Notes: generated by a model from the letters alone, not told the origin. Counted from the first letter of the stretch, positions 1 through 8,911 are shown. The stretch: 64,000 bases of DNA from Sphingobacterium thalpophilum (GCF_038396785.1 NZ_CP151087.1:1550001-1614000); one strand, 5' to 3'. A program made the numbers and translations.

Positions 1-1001
1 TATTTCTTTTTTACTAAACTCATCCACCCCAAACCGATCATAATCCACACAATTTCCCTAATTCGTGTCACAACACCCATAAAAATACCGACTTTCGCAG
101 GCAATCCTATACTCATTACGGCCATTGCCAATCCACCTTCCCGGGTTCCCAACTGCATTGGAAAGAAAAAAACAAGATTGGCAAATAGGGAAGATCCTGA
201 GCTAATTATCATAGCATCAATAAAATCAATATTGATATCTAAAGCCAAACCAATAAAATAAATCTCAAAACAGCCTACAACGCGTGCTACAAATTCCCAA
301 AAAAGCGCCGTATAGAAACGACCGCGGCGATTTTGAAAAAGGTTTTTCACCTGTTGATCGACGTCATTCAAAGTTTCATACTTCGTCTCCAGTAAATTAC
401 CGACTTTCTTACCTACCAAAGGCAGTTTAGACAAGGCTTTCAATAGTGAAACGGTAATTCCCTTCTTATAAAATTTTGTAAATAGCCAAGTACAGATGAT
501 AGCCATTACAAAAATCGCAGCACAGGCCACATTGACCATCGTGCTAGCAGGCACAAACCAAAGAATTAGAAAAACAGAAGCGACCCAAAATAAAATATGC
601 GATAGGATGTGCATGACACCGTATAACAGCACAGATGAACCTGCCTTCGAACCACCGACATAGTTTTTAAGCTCCATAATACGATAAGGCTCCCCTCCTA
701 ACGCAACAAATGGTGTTATATAATTGATGGCATACCCCGATATTGTCAATTGTAAGACCTTCCAAAAAGGGACGTTTGTCTGTGGCAATTCCGGTTCCTG
801 AATAATTGCCTTAAATGCCATAGCATTCATCCAGTAGAGTACTGCCCAGCTACCAAGTACAGGCAGAAACCACCAGCCAATATTTTCAAGGTTGTTCCAA
901 ATCTCATCAATTCCCATTGCATGAATCATATAGGCCAGTGTACCTATACCGATCAGCATAAAGAGCACTTTATAGATTTTGCTACCCATAGGTTGGATCA
1001 T
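1..1001 (-). CDS. UPF0104 / lysylphosphatidylglycerol-synthase-TM-like membrane protein (3' end at window edge)
   Basis: I translated this frame from the sequence: ATG at 1001 opens a 333-residue hydrophobic protein starting MIQPMGSKIYKVL, and the final codon seen is TA followed by the window edge, so the stop probably lies at the first base outside. Repeated membrane segments and the motif TPFVALGGEPYR are typical of the UPF0104/LPG_synthase_TM family (AglD/MprF N-terminal type), which are about 320-340 residues long and are thought to move or modify lipid-linked groups. The start overlaps the stop of the upstream CDP-alcohol phosphotransferase by 20 bases, so the two are translationally coupled. 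A lipid-flippase role for the inositol lipid is inference from context. Confidence 0.8.
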   Translation of the reverse strand, partial: MIQPMGSKIYKVLFMLIGIGTLAYMIHAMGIDEIWNNLENIGWWFLPVLGSWAVLYWMNAMAFKAIIQEPELPQTNVPFWKVLQLTISGYAINYITPFVALGGEPYRIMELKNYVGGSKAGSSVLLYGVMHILSHILFWVASVFLILWFVPASTMVNVACAAIFVMAIICTWLFTKFYKKGITVSLLKALSKLPLVGKKVGNLLETKYETLNDVDQQVKNLFQNRRGRFYTALFWEFVARVVGCFEIYFIGLALDINIDFIDAMIISSGSSLFANLVFFFPMQLGTREGGLAMAVMSIGLPAKVGIFMGVVTRIREIVWIMIGLGWMSLVKKK

Positions 1002-1932
1002 TTGTTAATTTATCAACAAAATAGCCACTTACCTTTTCTTGTCGGTTACACATATAGATCAATATCGGATTTAGGACAAACATGTCAAAGAAAAAGTAAA
1101 TCCAAGGTTGGCCGATAAACAACCAAACAAATAGGAAAATCACCCTTGTATTGAACTGTACAATATTTGTATACTTCATCAATGGTTTATTTTGAGTTCT
1201 AAAGTCGACCATTAATTGTTTTGGCAATTCGTCTTTATAGCGACTTTTCACTAGGCGCAGTAGCTTTTGCAGTTTTGGCGAAAGCTTTTCCTGGTTTCGT
1301 GTATAGCCCATATAGCCATTTAACACAAATTTGCTGAAAAAATTCTTGCGCCAGGACAAGGCATCGTAGTCAACTTTCAAATCACGTGTATTGTCCAGCT
1401 CACTTCCAGCTTTACCTTTTATAAAATACAAATGCACGTTACGATAATAATCAGCCATTGCTGACTGAAGCATATGCGATACACCTGCAAGCACACAAAA
1501 TACCCATAGCCATTGTGGCCACCCCTCGTTAATACTGCGTAAACAGATCGCAATATGAATAGAAGCAAACCAAAAATCGCCAGCAAAACCATCCAAGATA
1601 CGACCAAAGCGACTTTTATTGTCCGTCATTCTGGCCAGCTGTCCATCGGCACTATCTAGAGAATTGGCAAAAACCAATAAAAGCATGCCGATCACATTAA
1701 TCCATAACGCCGGGTAATAGAATAAAATACCCGCCGCAACGCCAAAGAAAATACTAATAATGGTTACAGCGTTGGGTGTAATACCAATTTTTGCACAGAC
1801 TTGCGCAATGCGATAACCTATGGGTCGATAAAACCAAATATCAATTCGTTCCTCAGTATCATTAGATTTTAAAGATTGTTCGAATGCACTCAAATTATCT
1901 TCTTCGATTACATTAACTTGTTCTTTCTGCAT
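982..1932 (-). CDS. CDP-alcohol phosphatidyltransferase family protein, probable inositol-phosphate lipid synthase
   Basis: Integral membrane phosphotransferase that joins a CDP-activated alcohol to a second alcohol with release of CMP. The family motif is visible as DSADGQLAR, then eight residues, then GRILDGFAGD. The last two aspartates are separated by four residues (DGFAGD), whereas the classical motif has three; I checked the codons. Several hydrophobic segments follow. The frame stays open upstream to 2022, but ATG at 1932 (MQKEQVNV) gives a 20-base overlap with the preceding gene, instead of 110, and is preferred. Neighbours (inositol-phosphate synthase, nucleotidyltransferase) suggest CDP-inositol or an inositol phosphate as substrate. 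The exact lipid acceptor cannot be read from the sequence. Confidence 0.85.
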   Translation of the reverse strand: MQKEQVNVIEEDNLSAFEQSLKSNDTEERIDIWFYRPIGYRIAQVCAKIGITPNAVTIISIFFGVAAGILFYYPALWINVIGMLLLVFANSLDSADGQLARMTDNKSRFGRILDGFAGDFWFASIHIAICLRSINEGWPQWLWVFCVLAGVSHMLQSAMADYYRNVHLYFIKGKAGSELDNTRDLKVDYDALSWRKNFFSKFVLNGYMGYTRNQEKLSPKLQKLLRLVKSRYKDELPKQLMVDFRTQNKPLMKYTNIVQFNTRVIFLFVWLFIGQPWIYFFFDMFVLNPILIYMCNRQEKVSGYFVDKLTNDPTYG

Positions 1933-2806
1933 TGTGGTTCTTTTCAGTAAATTTATGGTAAACCATTTGAGCAATGGCCTCTGCAGCCTCTGCCCGACAA
2001 GGCGCAAAACTTGGCCAGTCATTTAAGTCAATAATATGGAAGTCTCCATTTGCATCAATAATAACGTCGCCGCCGTAGATATGTACATCCAGGACTTCTG
2101 CCGCACGATTAGCGATTTCTTTTAGCTTGTCGAGATCAAAAGGAAAGTGTACGACCTCATCATTAATTTGTTCATACAAATCATATTTGTGATGATTGTG
2201 TTCATAGGGGTAAAAATAAAAAAAGAAATCCGTTCCCCGCACCGCATAAAATTTTAGTAGGTCTCCGGCAAGATGTTCAGAAATCACCGCCTCTTTAATC
2301 CCGCGGAGCGCATATTCATTCAAGATATGTTGCGCTTCTTTCAGACTAGCGGCAAAAGTAACATCTTCTTTATGAATGGCGTGAAAGTCGCCACGTTTGA
2401 TCCACACACCCTTTCCTTTCAGTTTCTCAAAAATAGATTGAATATCGGCAACCGTAGAGATCACGATACTTTTCGGATAAGGAACTCCACCTTCCAAAAG
2501 CTTAAGGGTCATATTTTTCCGAAAGCAATTTTCAATTCCAAATCCAGAATTCAAAACATTGACCCCATTATTTTGAAGAGATTGCAACTTTTTCACTAAA
2601 GTCTTTGTTCTCCCCATAGTCAGAATATTATCCTGCTTCACGGATGCTGAAGACAAAAATTCATCCTCGTTACAAAGCTCTACCGAGGCACCTTTTTCAG
2701 TCAGTTTTAAAACTACTTCATTGAATATGGCGGCATCATTCCCCACATGGTTGGGTGAAAAGCGATTTTTTCGAGTTACGCCTAAAATAGAAATCATATC
2801 GCTCAT
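1913..2806 (-). CDS. ATP-grasp enzyme, inositol-phosphate-kinase-like (ITPK-like) or RimK-like
   Basis: About 297 residues with an ATP-grasp fold: a lysine in WIKRGDFHAIH (nucleotide binding), a hinge-like stretch EHLAGDLLKFYAVRG, and the metal-binding end DVIIDANGDF followed by IIDLNDWPSF. The hinge and the metal-binding end resemble inositol 1,3,4-trisphosphate 5/6-kinase (ITPK1), which has similar FxNHxxVLYKVFVVG and VIDIN.FPG motifs; RimK-type ligases share the general fold. Start: ATG 2806 has AGGAGG 12 bases upstream and lies just after the preceding stop; an upstream GTG at 2827 is possible. It sits between a nucleotidyltransferase and a CDP-alcohol phosphotransferase, downstream of inositol-3-phosphate synthase, which favours action on an inositol phosphate. 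Function is inference. Confidence 0.75.
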   Translation of the reverse strand: MSDMISILGVTRKNRFSPNHVGNDAAIFNEVVLKLTEKGASVELCNEDEFLSSASVKQDNILTMGRTKTLVKKLQSLQNNGVNVLNSGFGIENCFRKNMTLKLLEGGVPYPKSIVISTVADIQSIFEKLKGKGVWIKRGDFHAIHKEDVTFAASLKEAQHILNEYALRGIKEAVISEHLAGDLLKFYAVRGTDFFFYFYPYEHNHHKYDLYEQINDEVVHFPFDLDKLKEIANRAAEVLDVHIYGGDVIIDANGDFHIIDLNDWPSFAPCRAEAAEAIAQMVYHKFTEKNHNAERTS

Positions 2807-2810
2807 TTTA

Positions 2811-3521
2811 CTAACTAACCTCCTCACTCAAAAATTGTTCTGCGACAACACGATCTTTTAAATGATCAATATCGACCACCTTTTCAAATACAAATGCTTC
2901 TACTTGTAAATCGTTTTCCAATAGAGCACGCTGAAAATTACGCATTCTGGAATTACCTGCTTCGACGGAGCTCAACGCACAGTCCATCGCCGCCTGACGA
3001 AAGCAGTAAATTCCCCCAGAAACGTACTTCGTTTTGGCGGTTGCCGTATCCAAAAAAGCTTCCACCCGAAGCTGCGAATTGGTGTTCACATAGAGCGGAC
3101 TCTCATCGTCAACAAAAGGAGTTACAGCCATAAAAGCATCGGCCTGTTGATGTTGCTGAAATGCTTCTAAATAGGCATGAAATTCATGTGGCCTAAAAAC
3201 CGTATCTGTTGTGGTTAGACAACAGGACGACCAATCGGGGTTGTTTTTGACAAGCAAGGCAAAACTATGCAATGAACTTGCAGTATCTTCCTCTATAAGC
3301 ACAATAGGTAATTCAAACGTCGTTTTTTCCAAAAACAATTTCAGCTCCGGAGATTGTTTATTGATAATAACATGAACTCGTTGCGCTCCTTCTTTAACAA
3401 ACACGCGAATCAATCGTTCAATTAATGGAACTCCATGTAATGGTAGCAAGGGTTTCGGTAAATTGAACCCCTCTTTTCGCAATCGAGAACCTTCTCCCGC
3501 CGCTATAATTGCAAATTCCAT
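2811..3521 (-). CDS. Nucleotidyltransferase, probable inositol-phosphate (CTP) cytidylyltransferase
   Basis: 236-residue protein of the sugar-phosphate nucleotidyltransferase fold. The N-terminus carries the signature IIAAGEGSRLR followed by LPKPLLPL, the NTP-binding loop and the conserved lysine; TTTDTVF is the likely metal-binding Asp region. ATG 3521 places the signature four residues from the start; the frame extends upstream only to a TTG at 3536. Known relatives include CTP:inositol-1-phosphate cytidylyltransferase, and the neighbours (inositol-3-phosphate synthase upstream, CDP-alcohol phosphotransferase downstream) make CDP-inositol the most economical product. It could alternatively activate another polyol phosphate. 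Four bases separate its stop from the ATP-grasp start. Confidence 0.85.
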   Translation of the reverse strand: MEFAIIAAGEGSRLRKEGFNLPKPLLPLHGVPLIERLIRVFVKEGAQRVHVIINKQSPELKLFLEKTTFELPIVLIEEDTASSLHSFALLVKNNPDWSSCCLTTTDTVFRPHEFHAYLEAFQQHQQADAFMAVTPFVDDESPLYVNTNSQLRVEAFLDTATAKTKYVSGGIYCFRQAAMDCALSSVEAGNSRMRNFQRALLENDLQVEAFVFEKVVDIDHLKDRVVAEQFLSEEVS

Positions 3522-3644
3522 TTCTTCTAATTGCAAAATAAAATCATTTATAAAAAAGCAAAACCCCCGTCACTATCTCAGCGTTCGTAAGCGCAAAAGT
3601 CTACAGAGGGTTATATCACAAATCTTCAATACCGTAAAGATGTT

Positions 3645-3686
3645 GAAGAAAAAGGGGAAAAACTGTTTTTAGACAATTGTTTCCCC
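3645..3686 (-). terminator. Intrinsic terminator after inositol-3-phosphate synthase
   Basis: On the minus strand GGGGAAA (3686-3680) pairs with TTTCCCC (3660-3654) across a loop of about 19 bases, and TTTTTCTTC follows directly. It lies 18 bases past the synthase stop, so part of the transcription may end before the nucleotidyltransferase gene. Confidence 0.6.
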
Positions 3687-3703
3687 GCTCTTATTAAGTT
3701 AGC

Positions 3704-5032
3704 TTATTGAATACTATCGACTAGCTCCTGGTAATAATCCAGTCCTAAATGTGTGATTAAATCTTCACCCATAATGTGACGCAATGTATTTTGCAATTTC
3801 ATCAATTGTTTGAAGATATCGTGTTCAGGAGGCAATCCTGGGGCTGTTTGAGGCGACTTCAAGTAGAATGACAACCACTCTTGAATACCCGACATGCCTG
3901 CACGTTGCGCCAAGTCAATAAACAAAGCCAAATCCAAGGCAACCGGTGCTGCTAAAATTGAATCGCGGCATAAGAAATTGATTTTAATCTGCATTTTGTA
4001 GCCCAACCAACCGAAAATATCGATGTTGTCCCAAGATTCTTTATTATCACCGTGTGGAGGATAATAGTTGATACGTACTTTATGGTAAAGGTCACCGTAT
4101 AACTCAGGGTTCTTTTTCGCATCTAGAATTTCTTCCAATACCGATAATTTAGACACTTCTTTTGTTTTGAAATTTTCAGGATCATCCAATACTAATCCGT
4201 CACGGTTACCTAAGATATTCGTCGAAAACCAACCTTCAACACCCAAAGCTCTCGCTTGAAGACCAGGTGCCACAATTGTTTTCATCAATGTTTGACCTGT
4301 TTTAAAATCTTTACCTGCAATTGCTACACCATTTTCATGCGCCAACTCAACAATCGCTGGAACGTCACATGTTAAATTTGGTGCACCATTGACATACGGA
4401 GCGCCCTCTTTCAATGCCGCATAACAATAGATCATACTCGGTGGAATACGTTGATCATCATTATCTAACGCTTCCTCTAATTTAGCTAAGGTTGAAAAAG
4501 CTTCGTTTGTCTCAATATAACGCTCAGTAGATCCACACCATACCAATACAATACGATCTAATCCGTTTTTCTCTTTAAATTCACGAATATCACGTTGTAC
4601 AGCATCTGCCAATTCACGGCGAGTTTTTTCAGATTTGATGTGCGTTCCGTCCAAATTTTTCACAAAATTACGGTCAAACACAGCTTTCATTGGTTGGATA
4701 GCCTCCAATTCAGCCTTAACAGCATCCAATTGACCTTGCTCCAATACCTGTGCTTTTGATGCAGCCTCATATACGTTATCTTCGTATACGTCCCAGCCAC
4801 CAAAAACAACATCTTCCAGTTTTGCTAAAGGGACGAAATCTTTAATTAATGGATTTCTGTTCTCAGTGCGTTTACCCAGACGGATTCTGCTCAATTGAGA
4901 AACAGATCCGATTGGTTTTGAAAAACCTTTGTTTATAGATGCCACACCAGCGATTAATGTTGTAGCCACAGCACCTAATCCCGGAATAAGAATACCCAAT
5001 TTTCCATTGGCATCTTTCACTTGTTGTCCCAT
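3704..5032 (-). CDS. Inositol-3-phosphate synthase (myo-inositol-1-phosphate synthase)
   Basis: 442 residues, the usual length for prokaryotic and compact eukaryotic forms. Cytoplasmic NAD-dependent enzyme that isomerises D-glucose 6-phosphate to 1D-myo-inositol 3-phosphate. Visible motifs: Rossmann loop ILIPGLGAVATTLIAGV at the N-terminus, FGGWDVYEDNVYEAA, LVWCGSTERY, GKDFKTGQTLMKT (catalytic lysine region), GWFSTNILGNRDG, and DSILAAPVALDLALFIDLA near the C-terminus. It is the first gene of the minus-strand inositol cluster and supplies its substrate. A hairpin with a T-run just downstream suggests partial transcription termination before the other genes. Confidence 0.95.
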   Translation of the reverse strand: MGQQVKDANGKLGILIPGLGAVATTLIAGVASINKGFSKPIGSVSQLSRIRLGKRTENRNPLIKDFVPLAKLEDVVFGGWDVYEDNVYEAASKAQVLEQGQLDAVKAELEAIQPMKAVFDRNFVKNLDGTHIKSEKTRRELADAVQRDIREFKEKNGLDRIVLVWCGSTERYIETNEAFSTLAKLEEALDNDDQRIPPSMIYCYAALKEGAPYVNGAPNLTCDVPAIVELAHENGVAIAGKDFKTGQTLMKTIVAPGLQARALGVEGWFSTNILGNRDGLVLDDPENFKTKEVSKLSVLEEILDAKKNPELYGDLYHKVRINYYPPHGDNKESWDNIDIFGWLGYKMQIKINFLCRDSILAAPVALDLALFIDLAQRAGMSGIQEWLSFYLKSPQTAPGLPPEHDIFKQLMKLQNTLRHIMGEDLITHLGLDYYQELVDSIQ

Positions 5033-5669
5033 ATTAATTCTATATACTTAAATTGTTATTTAATTGATGTATTATGATAAAATAATTCTTAAAATTAGCT
5101 TAAAAAAACATATTTCATACCACCCCGCACTTAATTTATAAAATCGTGACAAATAGCGATACGAAGCCTATTCGAAACCTTAAGAAATAATCCGAAAATG
5201 AATTATTATTTAGTATTCTACTAGTCCATCTAACTGGAATTTAACGTTTTTAGCTAAAGTTGTTAACCCAAAAAACAATTGCCCTTAATTTTACTCAATA
5301 TATCAAGATTCGAAAACTAATCCAAATTCAATCCAAAAAAAGTTTTTCTTTCTTAAAAATTGGTCAATTTTTCTTTTTCTATTTCCCATAAATATGACAA
5401 TAAAATTGGAAAATGGTTTTAGTAGCACTAACTTTAGCCTAAAATCTAAATACAGGCAATGAGTCTATCGTTCAATTTATAAACCAACAGCATTTGACCT
5501 GCGCATTGTTATTGGATAAATGGTCTGCCAATCGGTAGCGCGATGACAAATTTAACGGTATCCCCTATAGCCTAAGGTGCATAAGAGTATCCATAACATT
5601 GCAACGAACGAAACCAAGTGTAAAGTAGAGTTTTACACCAAAGAATGTACTGAACAAATAATTATCTGA
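5033..5669. other. Gene-free stretch between divergent genes
   Basis: 637 bases between the inositol-phosphate synthase (minus) and the CocE-type hydrolase (plus). It is AT-rich and must contain both promoters, but I see no clear TTTG/TAnnTTTG pair. The only structured item is a short inverted repeat GTGTAAA-N7-TTTACAC at 5618-5638, 32 bases before the hydrolase start. No coding frame, tRNA or known RNA was recognised. Confidence 0.5.
5618..5638. promoter_or_regulatory. Inverted repeat upstream of the CocE/NonD hydrolase
   Basis: GTGTAAA and TTTACAC, 7-base arms with a 7-base spacer, end 31 bases before the ATG at 5670. The size fits a dimeric regulator site or a 5'-UTR hairpin. No regulator can be assigned. 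Confidence 0.25.
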
Positions 5670-7529
5670 ATGAAAAATACAATTTCGTACCTAACTTTGG
5701 CGCTTTTAAGCGCAAGCCAGTTACATGCTCAAACCGCTGCCGACTCGGCTTATGTTAGAGATCATTATGAAAAGACTGAAGTAGCAATCCCCATGCGAGA
5801 TGGGAAAAAATTATTTACTGCGATCTACAGTCCAAAAGACAAATCGAAGAAATATCCAGTTTTGCTCAATAGAACGCCCTACACGGTTTCTCCTTATGGA
5901 CAAAACGAATACAAAAAAAGCCTGGGCAACTTTCCGACGATGATGCGTGAAGGCTATATTTTCGTCTACCAAGATGTGCGGGGCAAGTGGATGAGCGAAG
6001 GTGAATTTGAAGATGTACGTCCGACCACCTACAGCAAAGACAAAAAAGCCATCGATGAAAGTACAGATACCTATGATGCGCTTGAATGGCTACAGAAAAA
6101 TCTCAAAAACTATAATGGCAAAGCCGGACTCTATGGGATCTCCTATCCAGGCTTCTATTCTACCGTTGGATTGGTCAAAACGCACCCGAGCTTGAAAGCG
6201 GTCTCCCCACAAGCTCCGGTAACAGACTGGTATATCGGCGATGACTTCCACCATAATGGCGTACTGTTTCTTCAGGATGCATTCACCTTCATGTCAACCT
6301 TTGGTGTCCCGCGTCCAAAACCCATCACCCCAGATCAATTCAAGAGCAAAATTCAGATTAAAGAAGCCGATAAATACAGCTTCTTTTTAGAAGCCGGAAC
6401 AGCACGGGAACTGAAGGAAAAGTATTTTGGTGACTCCGTACAGTTTTGGAATGACCTGTTTAAACATCCCGACTATGATGATTTTTGGAAGTCGCGTGTG
6501 ATCACCAATTCTTTACAGGAGGTAAAACCAGCGGTGATGGTCGTCGGTGGTTTCTTTGACGCGGAAGATGCTTATGGAACATTTAAGACCTATCAATCGA
6601 TTGAGGATAAAAGCAAAAAAAACAACTCGATTTTAGTCGCGGGACCTTGGTATCATGGCGGCTGGGTTCGTGCAGAAGGAAACTATTTAGGTGATATCCA
6701 ATTTGAGAAAAAAACCAGCGTTACCTATCAGGAACAATTTGAACAGCCTTTTTTCAAATATTATCTAAAAGATGAAGGGAACTTCGTACCATCGGAAGCG
6801 AACATTTTTGTCTCTGGAAGCAATGAATGGAAACATTTCGAACAATGGCCACCCAAAAATGTAGAAACAAAAAAACTATACTTCCAACCTCAGGGGAAAC
6901 TTGGATTTGACAAAGTTCAACGTACAGATTCTTGGGATGAATATGTCACTGACCCCAATAAACCGGTTCCGCACCAGGGTGGGCTAATCCAAAACCGAAC
7001 GCGGGAGTATATGGTAGATGATCAGCGTTTCGCCGCTAGTCGCCCTGATGTCATGGTTTATCAAACGGAACCGTTGACAGAAGACCTGACTATAGTTGGC
7101 CCCATCAAAAATTTCCTTAAGGTTTCTTCAACAGGTACAGATGCAGATTATGTTGTCAAACTGATTGATGTTTACCCGAACGATGCAGCAAGTTATCAAG
7201 GAAAAACAATGGCTGGATACCAGATGATGGTACGTGGTGAGATCATGGCCGGGAAATACCGAAATGGTTTTGAAAAAGCGCAGGCCCTGACTCCAGGAAT
7301 GGTCGAAAAGGTGAATTTTGAAATGCCAGATGTTGCGCATACGTTCAAAAAAGGACATCGCATTATGGTTCAGGTACAAAACTCCTGGTTTCCGCTGGCA
7401 GAACGAAATCCACAGGTGTTTTTAGCGCCTTATACAGCTACCAAAGCTGACTTCCGTAAAGCCACACAACGTATTTTTCACGATGTGAACAATGCCACGT
7501 ACATCGAATTTTCTGTCCTCAAAGATTAA
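5670..7529 (+). CDS. CocE/NonD family hydrolase (X-Pro dipeptidyl-peptidase S15-like), secreted
   Basis: 619 residues with an N-terminal signal peptide ending near LHAQ. The alpha/beta-hydrolase part contains the nucleophile motif GLYGISYPGFYS (Ser at about 153), a likely acid in GGFFDAEDAYG and the His in GPWYHGGW. The C-terminal third is the jelly-roll domain of the PF08530 type. Relatives act on acyl bonds (cocaine esterase, glutaryl-7-ACA acylase) or X-Pro peptides, so the natural substrate cannot be fixed. The gene stands alone, followed by a strong bidirectional terminator. Confidence 0.92.
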   Translation: MKNTISYLTLALLSASQLHAQTAADSAYVRDHYEKTEVAIPMRDGKKLFTAIYSPKDKSKKYPVLLNRTPYTVSPYGQNEYKKSLGNFPTMMREGYIFVYQDVRGKWMSEGEFEDVRPTTYSKDKKAIDESTDTYDALEWLQKNLKNYNGKAGLYGISYPGFYSTVGLVKTHPSLKAVSPQAPVTDWYIGDDFHHNGVLFLQDAFTFMSTFGVPRPKPITPDQFKSKIQIKEADKYSFFLEAGTARELKEKYFGDSVQFWNDLFKHPDYDDFWKSRVITNSLQEVKPAVMVVGGFFDAEDAYGTFKTYQSIEDKSKKNNSILVAGPWYHGGWVRAEGNYLGDIQFEKKTSVTYQEQFEQPFFKYYLKDEGNFVPSEANIFVSGSNEWKHFEQWPPKNVETKKLYFQPQGKLGFDKVQRTDSWDEYVTDPNKPVPHQGGLIQNRTREYMVDDQRFAASRPDVMVYQTEPLTEDLTIVGPIKNFLKVSSTGTDADYVVKLIDVYPNDAASYQGKTMAGYQMMVRGEIMAGKYRNGFEKAQALTPGMVEKVNFEMPDVAHTFKKGHRIMVQVQNSWFPLAERNPQVFLAPYTATKADFRKATQRIFHDVNNATYIEFSVLKD

Positions 7530-7568
7530 CAGTTAAATTTGAATAATAGCGTTTAAGAGCGAATTGAA

Positions 7569-7610
7569 TAAGGCTACATCAGCTAAACAGCTGTGCCTGA
7601 TGTAGCCTTA
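7569..7610. terminator. Bidirectional intrinsic terminator
   Basis: A perfect 14-bp stem, TAAGGCTACATCAG (7569-7582) and CTGATGTAGCCTTA (7597-7610), with a 14-base loop. TCTTT follows on the plus strand. It lies between the convergent hydrolase and MFS genes and overlaps neither, although the MFS stop is only 4 bases away. Confidence 0.85.
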
Positions 7611-7613
7611 TCT

Positions 7614-8822
7614 TTAATCTTCCGCTACATACTTATCTTCCCCGGCCTTCCATCCTGCAAACAGTAAAAGTACGATACTGCCCGCTAAAAAATAGAAGGA
7701 GTAATTCCAGGTAGCATCTATTTCGTGCAGCTTACCGAATACCGGCGGGCCAAAAGCTGCAATCAGATAACCAACAGACTGGGCCATGCCCGATATTTTA
7801 ATCGCATTCGCCGTTGACCTCGCCCGCAGGGTAAAGAAAAGAATAGACAAACTGAAAGAAAGTCCATTGGAAAGTCCCAACAATATGGCGGCAACATAAA
7901 TTCCCTGAAGTTTGTAATGCCAAAATATAAAGATACTTCCAAACATGCCTATCGCAACAGCCGCTGCCATTAGACGCTGATCCTTCATCCGATGTGCCAA
8001 AATAGGCCCAATAAACATTATGGGAATCATGGCAATTTGGATCAAAAAAAGCAACCAGCCCGTATCCTCCGCTGGCATACCATAATCGACCAATACTTTA
8101 GGTAACCAAGAAATCAAACTGTAGTAAATTAAGGACTGAATACCCATAAATAAGCTGATATACCAGGCTAATCTTGACCTAAAGATATGCCCGATTCCAC
8201 TTGTCGCCGGTCTATTTTCTGTGATACCCTGTGCTTTCTTTCGGCTTAAAGCATCAAAGAACACAACAATAAGGGATAACAAGGCTAAAATTACCCAAAC
8301 GCCCAAGGAACCCTGCCACCCAAAACCAGTCCATTCGCCCAATCGTAAGCTAAAACCCGAAGCAAAAGCTGCGGTCAGATTCATTGCTACGGCAAAAATG
8401 CCTGTCATCAGTCCAATCTGCTTTGGAAAATTAGTTTTTATATAACCGGGTGTAACGACATTGCCCACACAGATCCCAAGTCCGATTAAAAAAGACCCCG
8501 CAAACAGCATTGGCATATTGCCCCAGACCCGAAGCACAATCCCTACACTCAATAGCATTAAACCAAACAATAAAAAACGATGCATGCCCAGTTTATGCGA
8601 ATATCGACTTACTGCGACAGAACAGCTCGCAAACATAAAAAGGGGAATTGCCGTCAATAGGCTGCTTTGAAAGCTATTTAATTGTAAATCTTCACTGATT
8701 TGCCCCAGTACAGGGCCAACGGCTGTAATTGGCGACCGCAGATTGGTTGAGACCATAACAACAACTAATATGGATAACCAGGTCCAAGAAATAGCTGTGG
8801 ATACTTTTATATTTTCTTTCAT
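7614..8822 (-). CDS. MFS transporter, CynX/NimT family
   Basis: 402 residues with about 12 membrane segments. The N-terminal stretch NLRSPITAVGPVLGQI followed by LLTAIPLFMFAS is characteristic of the CynX/NimT branch of the major facilitator superfamily. In Escherichia coli NimT exports 2-nitroimidazole and is controlled by the AraC-family NimR. Here too a divergent AraC-family gene lies 89 bases away, so an inducible exporter is likely. The promoter has a -7 box TATCTTTG on the minus strand at 8864-8857. Confidence 0.9.
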   Translation of the reverse strand: MKENIKVSTAISWTWLSILVVVMVSTNLRSPITAVGPVLGQISEDLQLNSFQSSLLTAIPLFMFASCSVAVSRYSHKLGMHRFLLFGLMLLSVGIVLRVWGNMPMLFAGSFLIGLGICVGNVVTPGYIKTNFPKQIGLMTGIFAVAMNLTAAFASGFSLRLGEWTGFGWQGSLGVWVILALLSLIVVFFDALSRKKAQGITENRPATSGIGHIFRSRLAWYISLFMGIQSLIYYSLISWLPKVLVDYGMPAEDTGWLLFLIQIAMIPIMFIGPILAHRMKDQRLMAAAVAIGMFGSIFIFWHYKLQGIYVAAILLGLSNGLSFSLSILFFTLRARSTANAIKISGMAQSVGYLIAAFGPPVFGKLHEIDATWNYSFYFLAGSIVLLLFAGWKAGEDKYVAED

Positions 8823-8856
8823 AATAAAATCGCGCTATACATGTAATGATCGTTCG

Positions 8857-8864
8857 CAAAGATA
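8857..8864 (-). promoter_or_regulatory. -7 box of the CynX/NimT-type exporter
   Basis: Minus-strand TATCTTTG matches the Bacteroidota TAnnTTTG -7 consensus and lies 34 bases upstream of the ATG at 8822. The -33 region is AT-rich without an exact TTTG. Confidence 0.55.
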
Positions 8865-8880
8865 TACCTGAAATTTTAAT

Positions 8881-8888
8881 TAAATTTG
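8881..8888 (+). promoter_or_regulatory. -7 box of the AraC-type regulator gene
   Basis: TAAATTTG matches TAnnTTTG and lies 23 bases before the ATG at 8912, implying a very short leader. It faces away from the exporter promoter; the two -7 boxes are 16 bases apart, so one bound regulator could control both. Confidence 0.5.
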
Positions 8889-8911
8889 CCATTAATTTAA
8901 TTTAAAACGAC

